Positions 54,341-64,000 of a stretch of 64,000 nucleotides of DNA are shown here, one piece after another. Location: assembly GCA_032718475.1 (NCBI GenBank), contig JAUCBJ010005370.1, positions 1-64,000 of the forward strand. Direction: 5' to 3'. A model generated the notes under the pieces. It did no database searches. It was given only the letters and a program-made list of their open reading frames with translations, and was not told the origin of the DNA. The position numbers were made by a program, and so were the translations under genes. Source of the stretch: Nemertoderma westbladi. Lineage: Eukaryota; Xenacoelomorpha; Nemertodermatida; Nemertodermatidae. Positions within the stretch are counted from its first letter, which is position 1, and each line of letters opens with the position of its first letter.

Positions 54341-55440
54341 AAAACAATTAGTCAATAAATCAACATAATCAATCACATAATAGGTTACAGTTTACAGTAG
54401 TCTTATTTTTGCCATACGAAAATACCACAGGTATGGCAGTATGGGTATGAATGAACTATACAGCTATAACTCAACTACGCTACCGCGGTATACACCGCTA
54501 AGGCAGTAAGGCTACCGCAAAGCTATACCACTACCGCAAAAAGTAACTACTAATGTCTGACTGTACGTGCGATCCCTGTTTATATAATACATAATAATTA
54601 ATTTGATCATTAAAATAATGTTGCATTGTAATTATGTAATATATATGTACTGATACGGGATGCAGTTTTGATTTAAATACCGATATACAGTATGGCAGCA
54701 TGGGTACACTTGGAGTTGTACTAAAGTCCAATATTGCAATATTGGACTTTGGAGTCCAAAATTGGACTTGAAGTCTAAAATTGGACTTGAAGTCCAATTT
54801 TTGACTTCTCACCGACTGACAGACAATACACAATTAAATGGCACACTACTGCACTCTGCACTACATACTGACATACAATACATAATTAACCACATGACCA
54901 CCCACTACAATACACAATTAACTGGTACACGACCATACATAAAGCTGTAAAGTGATATTGTAATTTTCTCCGAAATGGCGCCTCATACCTGCATACAACT
55001 GTACAACACATTTGACAGTACACAGTAAGGCCTATCTGCCTATGCCTAACCTAAACAGCTAAACGCTAAATGTAGGCCTGTCAGCCTGTAGGCCTACTTT
55101 CAGACCTTAAGTTTTGCTGAGTATAGGCTAACACAATGTCAATAGTTGAATGAATTAAATGGCCTTGTATACAGTATGGCAGACCTTAGTTTTGCTGATT
55201 ATAACACAATGTCAATAGTTGAATGAATTAAATGGCCTTGTGTACAGTATGGTTTCTTAATTTCAATAGATTCAACAATCACGGCAGTACGGTAAGTAGC
55301 AGATAGGCCTGGCCTACCTACATACTGACATAGTACAAAGTACAGTCCATTCCACCAAGCACTGAAGCATTTTTAAACTGACGTCGGAAGTGAAATCTAC
55401 GACCACAAAATCATACATTATCCATCCATCATAATTTTAG
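54341..55440. other. Intergenic; 76-bp direct duplication
   Basis: 54818-54940 is the ACAATACACAATTAA minisatellite. 55100-55252 holds a roughly 76-bp unit twice (CAGACCTTA..TTTTGCTGA, AACACAATGTCAATAGTTGA, ATGAATTAAATGGCCTTG, ACAGTATGG). No gene. Confidence 0.65.
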
Positions 55441-55444
55441 TAAG

Positions 55445-55560
55445 GTGATAAGATAAGATAAGATAATTCTTTTATTCACAAATACTTATAAGCCTTATCA
55501 GGGCTACGAAGGCAGTATACGCAATACATAGTACACGATACTGATAATTAAGGTGAATAT
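55445..55560 (-). mobile_element. Possible retroposon 3' end with (GATAA)n tail
   Basis: (GATAA)n at 55446-55467 is followed by TTCTTTTATTCACAAATACT and GCCTTATCAGGGCTACGAAG. This is the layout of a LINE/SINE 3' end read from the minus strand. No target duplication was identified. Confidence 0.4.
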
Positions 55561-55708
55561 AAAGCCTCTATAAACAAACATATTTGTCTTAGACAGACTG
55601 ACTTAACTACGGTGGACCGCCTCGCCCTATGTAAAATTAAGGATTTTAATATACAGTAGATATATAGTACAGAAAACATATTAAGAGTTAGGTAAGGTAT
55701 TAAGGGTA

Positions 55709-58700
55709 AGCCAGAGATAGTTTCACCCCTCCTACTTGCTGGGTTAGCCAGAGATAGTTTCACCCCTCCTACTTGCTGGGTTAGCCAGAGATAGTTTCAC
55801 CCCTCCTACTTGCTGGGTTAGCCACAGATAGTTTCACCCCTCCTACTAGCTGGGTTAGCCAGAGATAGTTTCACCCCTCCTACTTGCTGGGTTAGCCACA
55901 GATAGTTTCACCCCTCCTACTTGCTGGGTTAGCCAGAGATAGTTTCACCCCTCCTACTTGCTGGGTTAGCCACAGATAGTTTCACCCCTCCTACTTGCTG
56001 GGTTAGCCACAGATAGTTTCACCCCTCCTACTTGCTGGGTTAGCCACAGATAGTTTCACCCCTCCTACTTGCTGGGTTAGCCACAGATAGTTTCACCCCT
56101 CCTACTTGCTGGGTTAGCCAGAGATAGTTTCACCCCTCCTACTTGCTGGGTTAGCCACAGATAGTTTCACCCCTCCTACTTGCTGGGTTAGCCACAGATA
56201 GTTTCACCCCTCCTACTTGCTGGGTTAGCCACAGATAGTTTCACCCCTCCTACTTGCTGGGTTAGCCACAGATAGTTTCACCCCTCCTACTTGCTGGGTT
56301 AGCCAACAGATAGTTTCACCCCTCCTACTTGCTGGGTTAGCCAGAGATAGTTTCACCCCTCCTACTTGCTGGGTTAGCCAGAGATAGTTTCACCCCTCCT
56401 ACTTGCTGGGTTAGCCAGAGATAGTTTCACCCCTCCTACTTGCTGGGTTAGCCACAGATAGTTTCACCCCTCCTACTTGCTGGGTTAGCCACAGATAGTT
56501 TCACCCCTCCTACTTGCTGGGTTAGCCACAGATAGTTTCACCCCTCCTACTTGCTGGGTTAGCCAGAGATAGTTTCACCCCTCCTACTTGCTGGGTTAGC
56601 CAGAGATAGTTTCACCCCTCCTACTTGCTGGGTTAGCCAGAGATAGTTTCACCCCTCCTACTTGCTGGGTTAGCCAGAGATAGTTTCACCCCTCCTACTT
56701 GCTGTGTTAGCCACAGATAGTTTCACCCCTCCTACTTGCTGGGTTAGCCACAGATAGTTTCACCCCTCCTACTTGCTGGGTTAGCCAGAGATAGTTTCAC
56801 CCCTCCTACTTGCTGGGTTAGCCAGAGATAGTTTCACCCCTCCTACTTGCTGGGTTAGCCAGAGATAGTTTCACCCCTCCTACTTGCTGGGTTAGCCAGA
56901 GATAGTTTCACCCCTCCTACTTGCTGGGTTAGCCACAGATAGTTTCACCCCTCCTACTTGCTGGGTTAGCCAGAGATAGTTTCACCCCTCCTACTTGCTG
57001 GGTTAGCCAGAGATAGTTTCACCCCTCCTACTTGCTGGGTTAGCCAGAGATAGTTTCACCCCTCCTACTTGCTGGGTTAGCCAGAGATAGTTTCACCCCT
57101 CCTACTTGCTGGGTTAGCCACAGATAGTTTCACCCCTCCTACTTGCTGGGTTAGCCAGAGATAGTTTCACCCCTCCTACTTGCTGGGTTAGCCAGAGATA
57201 GTTTCACCCCTCCTACTTGCTGGGTTAGCCACAGATAGTTTCACCCCTCCTACTTGCTGGGTTAGCCAGAGATAGTTTCACCCCTCCTACTTGCTGGGTT
57301 AGCCACAGATAGTTTCACCCCTCCTACTTGCTGGGTTAGCCAGAGATAGTTTCACCCCTCCTACTTGCTGGGTTAGCCAGAGATAGTTTCACCCCTCCTA
57401 CTTGCTGGGTTAGCCACAGATAGTTTCACCCCTCCTACTTGCTGGGTTAGCCAGAGATAGTTTCACCCCTCCTACTTGCTGGGTTAGCCACAGATAGTTT
57501 CACCCCTCCTACTTGCTGGGTTAGCCAGAGATAGTTTCACCCCTCCTACTTGCTGGGTTAGCCAGAGATAGTTTCACCCCTCCTACTTGCTGGGTTAGCC
57601 AGAGATAGTTTCACCCCTCCTACTTGCTGGGTTAGCCACAGATAGTTTCACCCCTCCTACTTGCTGGGTTAGCCAGAGATAGTTTCACCCCTCCTACTTG
57701 CTGGGTTAGCCACAGATAGTTTCACCCCTCCTACTTGCTGGGTTAGCCAGAGATAGTTTCACCCCTCCTACTTGCTGGGTTAGCCAGAGATAGTTTCACC
57801 CCTCCTACTTGCTGGGTTAGCCACAGATAGTTTCACCCCTCCTACTTGCTGGGTTAGCCACGAGATAGTTTCACCCCTCCTACTTGCTGGGTTAGCCACA
57901 GATAGTTTCACCCCTCCTACTTGCTGGGTTAGCCACAGATAGTTTCACCCCTCCTACTTGCTGGGTTAGCCAGAGATAGTTTCACCCCTCCTACTTGCTG
58001 GGTTAGCCACAGATAGTTTCACCCCTCCTACTTGCTGGGTTAGCCAGAGATAGTTTCACCCCTCCTACTTGCTGGGTTAGCCAGAGATAGTTTCACCCCT
58101 CCTACTTGCTGGGTTAGCCAGAGATAGTTTCACCCCTCCTACTTGCTGGGTTAGCCAGAGATAGTTTCACCCCTCCTACTTGCTGGGTTAGCCAGAGATA
58201 GTTTCACCCCTCCTACTTGCTGGGTTAGCCAGAGATAGTTTCACCCCTCCTACTTGCTGGGTTAGCCAGAGATAGTTTCACCCCTCCTACTTGCTGGGTT
58301 AGCCAGAGATAGTTTCACCCCTCCTACTTGCTGGGTTAGCCAGAGATAGTTTCACCCCTCCTACTTGCTGGGTTAGCCAGAGATAGTTTCACCCCTCCTA
58401 CTTGCTGGGTTAGCCAGAGATAGTTTCACCCCTCCTACTTGCTGGGTTAGCCAGAGATAGTTTCACCCCTCCTACTTGCTGGGTTAGCCAGAGATAGTTT
58501 CACCCCTCCTACTTGCTGGGTTAGCCAGAGATAGTTTCACCCCTCCTACTTGCTGGGTTAGCCACAGATAGTTTCACCCCTCCTACTTGCTGGGTTAGCC
58601 AGAGATAGTTTCACCCCTCCTACTTGCTGGGTTAGCCAGAGATAGTTTCACCCCTCCTACTTGCTGGGTTAGCCAGAGATAGTTTCACCCCTCCTACTTG

Positions 58701-61700
58701 CTGGGTTAGCCAGAGATAGTTTCACCCCTCCTACTTGCTGGGTTAGCCAGAGATAGTTTCACCCCTCCTACTTGCTGGGTTAGCCAGAGATAGTTTCACC
58801 CCTCCTACTTGCTGGGTTAGCCAGAGATAGTTTCACCCCTCCTACTTGCTGGGTTAGCCAGAGATAGTTTCACCCCTCCTACTTGCTGGGTTAGCCAGAG
58901 ATAGTTTCACCCCTCCTACTTGCTGGGTTAGCCAGAGATAGTTTCACCCCTCCTACTTGCTGGGTTAGCCAGAGATAGTTTCACCCCTCCTACTTGCTGG
59001 GTTAGCCAGAGATAGTTTCACCCCTCCTACTTGCTGGGTTAGCCAGAGATAGTTTCACCCCTCCTACTTGCTGGGTTAGCCAGAGATAGTTTCACCCCTC
59101 CTACTTGCTGGGTTAGCCAGAGATAGTTTCACCCCTCCTACTTGCTGGGTTAGCCAGAGATAGTTTCACCCCTCCTACTTGCTGGGTTAGCCAGAGATAG
59201 TTTCACCCCTCCTACTTGCTGGGTTAGCCAGAGATAGTTTCACCCCTCCTACTTGCTGGGTTAGCCAGAGATAGTTTCACCCCTCCTACTTGCTGGGTTA
59301 GCCAGAGATAGTTTCACCCCTCCTACTTGCTGGGTTAGCCAGAGATAGTTTCACCCCTCCTACTTGCTGGGTTAGCCAGAGATAGTTTCACCCCTCCTAC
59401 TTGCTGGGTTAGCCAGAGATAGTTTCACCCCTCCTACTTGCTGGGTTAGCCAGAGATAGTTTCACCCCTCCTACTTGCTGGGTTAGCCAGAGATAGTTTC
59501 ACCCCTCCTACTTGCTGGGTTAGCCAGAGATAGTTTCACCCCTCCTACTTGCTGGGTTAGCCAGAGATAGTTTCACCCCTCCTACTTGCTGGGTTAGCCA
59601 GAGATAGTTTCACCCCTCCTACTTGCTGGGTTAGCCAGAGATAGTTTCACCCCTCCTACTTGCTGGGTTAGCCAGAGATAGTTTCACCCCTCCTACTTGC
59701 TGGGTTAGCCAGAGATAGTTTCACCCCTCCTACTTGCTGGGTTAGCCAGAGATAGTTTCACCCCTCCTACTTGCTGGGTTAGCCACAGATAGTTTCACCC
59801 CTCCTACTTGCTGGGTTAGCCAGAGATAGTTTCACCCCTCCTACTTGCTGGGTTAGCCAGAGATAGTTTCACCCCTCCTACTTGCTGGGTTAGCCAGAGA
59901 TAGTTTCACCCCTCCTACTTGCTGGGTTAGCCAGAGATAGTTTCACCCCTCCTACTTGCTGGGTTAGCCAGAGATAGTTTCACCCCTCCTACTTGCTGGG
60001 TTAGCCAGAGATAGTTTCACCCCTCCTACTTGCTGGGTTAGCCAGAGATAGTTTCACCCCTCCTACTTGCTGGGTTAGCCAGAGATAGTTTCACCCCTCC
60101 TACTTGCTGGGTTAGCCAGAGATAGTTTCACCCCTCCTACTTGCTGGGTTAGCCAGAGATAGTTTCACCCCTCCTACTTGCTGGGTTAGCCAGAGATAGT
60201 TTCACCCCTCCTACTTGCTGGGTTAGCCAGAGATAGTTTCACCCCTCCTACTTGCTGGGTTAGCCAGAGATAGTTTCACCCCTCCTACTTGCTGGGTTAG
60301 CCAGAGATAGTTTCACCCCTCCTACTTGCTGGGTTAGCCAGAGATAGTTTCACCCCTCCTACTTGCTGGGTTAGCCAGAGATAGTTTCACCCCTCCTACT
60401 TGCTGGGTTAGCCAGAGATAGTTTCACCCCTCCTACTTGCTGGGTTAGCCAGAGATAGTTTCACCCCTCCTACTTGCTGGGTTAGCCAGAGATAGTTTCA
60501 CCCCTCCTACTTGCTGGGTTAGCCAGAGATAGTTTCACCCCTCCTACTTGCTGGGTTAGCCACAGATAGTTTCACCCCTCCTACTTGCTGGGTTAGCCAG
60601 AGATAGTTTCACCCCTCCTACTTGCTGGGTTAGCCAGAGATAGTTTCACCCCTCCTACTTGCTGGGTTAGCCAGAGATAGTTTCACCCCTCCTACTTGCT
60701 GGGTTAGCCAGAGATAGTTTCACCCCTCCTACTTGCTGGGTTAGCCAGAGATAGTTTTACCCCTCCTACTTGCTGGGTTAGCCAGAGATAGTTTCACCCC
60801 TCCTACTTGCTGGGTTAGCCAGAGATAGTTAAACCCCTCCTACTTGCTGGGTTAGCCAGAGATAGTTTCACCCCTCCTACTTGCTGGGTTAGCCAGAGAT
60901 AGTTTCACCCCTCCTACTTGCTGGGTTAGCCAGAGATAGTTTCACCCCTCCTACTTGCTGGGTTAGCCAGAGATAGTTTCACCCCTCCTACTTGCTGGGT
61001 TAGCCAGAGATAGTTTCACCCCTCCTACTTGCTGGGTTAGCCACAGATAGTTTCACCCCTCCTACTTGCTGGGTTAGCCAGAGATAGTTTCACCCCTCCT
61101 ACTTGCTGGGTTAGCCAGAGATAGTTTCACCCCTCCTACTTGCTGGGTTAGCCAGAGATAGTTTCACCCCTCCTACTTGCTGGGTTAGCCAGAGATAGTT
61201 TCACCCCTCCTACTTGCTGGGTTAGCCAGAGATAGTTTCACCCCTCCTACTTGCTGGGTTAGCCAGAGATAGTTTCAACCCTCCTACTTGCTGGGTTAGC
61301 CACAGATAGTTTCACCCCTCCTACTTGCTGGGTTAGCCAGAGATAGTTTCACCCCTCCTACTTGCTGGGTTAGCCAGAGATAGTTTCACCCCTCCTACTT
61401 GCTGGGTTAGCCAGAGATAGTTTCACCCCTCCTACTTGCTGGGTTAGCCAGAGATAGTTTCACCCCTCCTACTTGCTGGGTTAGCCACAGATAGTTTCAC
61501 CCCTCCTACTTGCTGGGTTAGCCACAGATAGTTTCACCCCTCCTACTTGCTGGGTTAGCCAGAGATAGTTTCACCCCTCCTACTTGCTGGGTTAGCCAGA
61601 GATAGTTTCACCCCTCCTACTTGCTGGGTTAGCCACAGATAGTTTCAACCCTCCTACTTGCTGGGTTAGCCACAGATAGTTTCACCCCTCCTACTTGCTG

Positions 61701-61896
61701 GGTTAGCCACAGATAGTTTCACCCCTCCTACTTGCTGGGTTAGCCAGAGATAGTTTCACCCCTCCTACTTGCTGGGTTAGCCAGAGATAGTTTCACCCCT
61801 CCTACTTGCTGGATTAGCCAGAGATAGTTTCACCCCTCCTACTTGCTGGGTTAGCCAGAGATAGTTTCACCCCTCCTACTTGCTGGGTTAGCCACA
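55709..61896. repeat. 37-bp satellite, about 167 copies
   Basis: The unit is AGCCAGAGATAGTTTCACCC then CTCCTACTTGCTGGGTT, tandem without spacers for 6.19 kb. The main polymorphism is CAGAGA versus CACAGA. The two forms alternate at both flanks (55709-58050 and 61010-61896), while the centre (about 58060-61000) is nearly pure CAGAGA. Rare point or indel variants occur at 56304, 57860, 60755 and 60829. No embedded gene. Confidence 0.97.
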
Positions 61897-62049
61897 ATTT
61901 TATTTTCGCTTTCAATCTTATGTTTGAAAAAAGTATCTCCATCGATAATGTTAATATTAAGCTACTACCTACTGTATGTAGAGAATGTGTTAGCAACAAC
62001 ATTAAACATTCTAGAATATTATGTTTTATGTAATTATTAACAATTATAT

Positions 62050-62500
62050 AATGCAAAACATTGCAGTAATCCCACCCTGTGGAATGGCAAACCAGGGTGC
62101 GGTATTTGCCACGAGAGCTGACTCGGCAAAAAAGCACCCCCAACCCCCCAATATGGATTACATTAGCAATGCGGAGGTCCAGCCACTAGAGGCCAGTGGA
62201 TGATGACCTTTCTGGCCCAAACCCTGGGTCACCAGGGAGGCTAGATTGTGAAGGGGAGAGGGATTCTGGAGTTGGAGGCTACTCTCATGTTCCACCCCGA
62301 CCGACAAAGCCATTGGTGAATCTGAGGCAAGTCACTAGACTAGCTTCAGTAAACACCCTAACACTCGGGTCCCCAATGCGACAAGGTGAGCTGACTGCCT
62401 TGGCAGATAAGCTTTCTCTTAGTGCAGTGGGTGTTCAAGAGCACCGAATGCAGACTGGACAGACTGATGAGGTTCTAATTGAGAATAGGAAAATGCAAAA
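62050..62500 (+). mobile_element. LINE 5' region with start of an AP-endonuclease domain
   Basis: About 140 bp of UTR-like sequence leads into a frame (62196 on) whose end reads TRLASVNTLTLGSPMRQGEL then TALADKLSLSAVGVQEHRMQ TG. This matches the start of the apurinic endonuclease domain of RTE-type LINEs (xxNVRTLxxxGK, ELxxxLxxxxxDIxGxQEHR). The catalytic Asn and Gln-Glu-His positions are visible. Homology ends near 62490, before the rest of the domain. It may be the 5' end of the family whose 3' parts lie at 3643, 25071 and elsewhere; no overlap exists to prove it. Confidence 0.65.
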
Positions 62501-62528
62501 TTTGTTAACCCATCCAGACATGAGTTGT

Positions 62529-62612
62529 AGTGTAGTGTATTGTAGTGTAGTGTAGTGTAGTGTAGTGTAGTGTAGTGTAGTGTAGTGTAGTGTATTGTAG
62601 TGTAGTGTAGTG
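62529..62612 (+). repeat. (GTAGT)n microsatellite
   Basis: About 16 repeats of TGTAG with occasional TGTAT variants, at the broken edge of the LINE 5' fragment. Confidence 0.9.
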
Positions 62613-63377
62613 AACTAAAAATATCTCAGAACCAGAGAGAAATTACGCAAGTTAAAAAAATATTTATATTAATTAATTTGTTTATATCGAATAATTATAT
62701 GTTTTACTAAATAAACAAATTAAAAAGCACATACTATTAGTAGTTTAGTGTATGTTTATATAAATATAAATGTATGCATATGTATTCAAGCATGCCCAGA
62801 TTTGGTAGGTGGTAGTATCATGGTGACCTAGAACTGCAGTTCTAAAACACCTTGGGCTCCGATTTATTTACACAACTCAATATGTTCGTTCGTGTAACAA
62901 ATTATCGCGAATCACGAATAGTCGCACAGTAAAGGTGTCACTTTAAACAAAATTATGGAAATAATTGTTGTTATGCACCATTTAGGAAAAAAATTATCAC
63001 ATATTATAAAGATATAAAGAACAGTAAGCGAATGTGTACAGTACATTCATACTGTAATCCTTCAAAGGCGTCTATAATTCGGTAATGTATTTTCCATGTT
63101 CACGATTTCCCAATACCGTCCAATAATTATCAATTAAACATTATAAAGCCATCCACATGTCTGAGACCGAATACCGAATAACAATTGTGTCTCATATATC
63201 GTTGTAGTCCACAGTTTCACAGTACAGCATTGTGTGTTATGTCTAAAGTTTGAGTGGAAAGTTATATAGAAAAATTACCGCATTAACTATTAACTGAATA
63301 AATTATTAATTTGAAATTGTATATTATTGTTCCTGCTTATACATATGGTTATGCTTCTTTGAAATCTGAAATTACCA
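62613..63377. other. Intergenic, no recognised feature
   Basis: AT-rich unique-looking sequence with no open frame of note and no repeat recognised. Confidence 0.6.
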
Positions 63378-63880
63378 TTGAAACGACTGTGTAGGAATCC
63401 AGAGCACACTATGACGGAGGATCGCAGTGTCGGTAGGCCATCGGTCTTTGATACATCTGTAAACACCAGGCCGCGTGAGATCTCCGAACTTCACCGCCTC
63501 TCTATAACTTCGCTAAAATCAATTTCGAAGGATGATTTAATTAAGTCGATTAAGGGGTGGGGACAGGGGGTACTAGCAGATACTAGCAGAACATCTACTA
63601 GCAGATGTTACAATGCTTATTGATATTGAAAAGCTGCTGGATCGCAAGTTATTGAAAATGGAAACATCACTTACGACAAAATTCCAGTCTATGAGATATG
63701 CAACCTTCTTAGAGAACAAAAAGCCCTGAAGGACACAGTATTACAGCAACAGATTTTTATCGAGGGCATTGCTCGTGAACGCCGCGCATGTAATGTGGTA
63801 ATCCGTGGCCTGCCTGATGAAGGACAGGTGCTATCTGTTAGCGTATTCAATTCCGCTAACCACCCCACACAAAGTTAGAA
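63378..63880 (+). mobile_element. LINE ORF1-like fragment (coiled coil and start of RRM), frameshifted
   Basis: The frame opening at 63378 has 81 codons (start MKRLCRNPEHTMTEDRSVGR; KSISKDDLIKSIKGWG). It then shifts to give DVTMLIDIEKLLDRKLLKME (about 63604-63665), then shifts again to NLLREQKALKDTVLQQQIFI, EGIARERRACNVVIRGLPDE (about 63708-63825). A heptad-like charged helix followed by NVVIRGLPDE is the usual coiled-coil/RRM junction of LINE ORF1 proteins. At least two frameshifts make it a pseudogene. 63880-64000 was not recognised. Confidence 0.55.
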
Positions 63881-64000
63881 GAGCAGGAGGTTTAAGCAAT
63901 ATTGGGAGCACGAGGTTGATTACCAATACACCTCGTGTCACCCCAATAAACGGGGATAACAGGCCCCAAGGGAACACACAGCGGGGGTCAGAGGTTACAC

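Larger units (their letters stand above)
50461..54817. mobile_element. Outer element of a four-deep transposon nest
   Basis: The left end GTCGGTGAGAAGTCAAAAAT and right end ATTTTTGACTTCTCACCGAC are perfect inverted copies (27 bp). Inside each end are repeats of TCCAAAATTGGACTT (50475-50560, 50710-50745, 54725-54800). GACAGACA flanks both sides (50453-50460 and 54818-54825), and the outer flanks rejoin into the ACAATACACAATTAA minisatellite. The repeat word makes the exact duplication length (7 or 8) ambiguous. No transposase. It contains a hAT-like element and a LINE tail. Confidence 0.75.

Noticed and set aside
55709-61896. CRISPR-like array (37-bp repeats)
   Set aside because: Units are contiguous with no spacers, the genome is eukaryotic and there are no cas genes. 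It is a satellite. The same applies to the 43/48-, 68- and 69-bp arrays.
1-64000. tRNA, rRNA or microRNA genes
   Set aside because: No cloverleaf with A/B boxes, no rRNA signature and no short conserved hairpin that I could support by eye. The hairpin at 42902 is too long and too perfect for a microRNA precursor.

Overview
This is a eukaryotic nuclear genomic window. The genes are split by GT-AG introns, the sequence is AT-rich and packed with transposons and minisatellites, and there is no sign of operons or ribosome-binding sites. The gene families (a three-exon TRAF, Hip/ST13) and the LINE types point to an animal. The palindrome TAGGCCTA and TACCGGTA-type words are very frequent, which suggests a marine invertebrate (perhaps an echinoderm-like deuterostome), but the species cannot be fixed from the sequence alone.

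Two protein-coding genes are well supported, both on the minus strand. (1) ST13/Hip, the Hsc70-interacting co-chaperone, has four exons here: 20999-20805, 13860-13577, 1802-1559 and 455-219. Splice phases agree and together they give about 320 residues; the last exon(s) lie beyond the left edge. (2) A TRAF2-like adaptor / E3 ligase is complete in three exons: 39171-39014, 35402-35087 and 31282-30026, about 576 residues with RING, TRAF zinc fingers, coiled coil and MATH domain. A short RTF2-like coding fragment (158-30, minus) sits at the left edge, downstream of the last visible ST13 exon.

Layout. 1-21000: ST13. Intron 2 (1803-13576) is almost entirely a tandem array of roughly 200 units of 48/43 bp. 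The unit is a copy of ST13's own exon 2 end plus its splice donor. The array is interrupted by an RTE-like LINE (3643-5420) and a retroposon tail. Intron 1 holds a 6.1-kb palindromic foldback element with a 9-bp target duplication (14560-20690). 21000-30000: intergenic, with minisatellites and a second, nested-into LINE copy (25071-27610). 30026-39171: TRAF, with a 68-bp minisatellite in intron 2 and a 2.6-kb array of a 10-bp motif in intron 1. 39200-46100: two CR1/L2-like LINE remnants in opposite orientation, and a 259-bp hairpin. 46300-55000: a transposon graveyard. It holds a 162-bp tandem repeat, a palindrome-rich inverted-repeat element and a four-deep nest of inverted-repeat transposons, three with clean 8-bp target duplications. 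55709-61896: a 37-bp satellite of about 167 copies. 62000-64000: 5' and ORF1-like LINE fragments.

The two genes are not an obvious pathway unit: Hip works in Hsc70 chaperoning and TRAF in TNF-receptor/NF-kB-type signalling. The most distinctive feature is that ST13 has expanded its own exon/donor junction into a satellite filling the following intron, so the pre-mRNA would carry about 200 copies of the same 5' splice-site context. No expression data are available, so every functional statement about this is inference.
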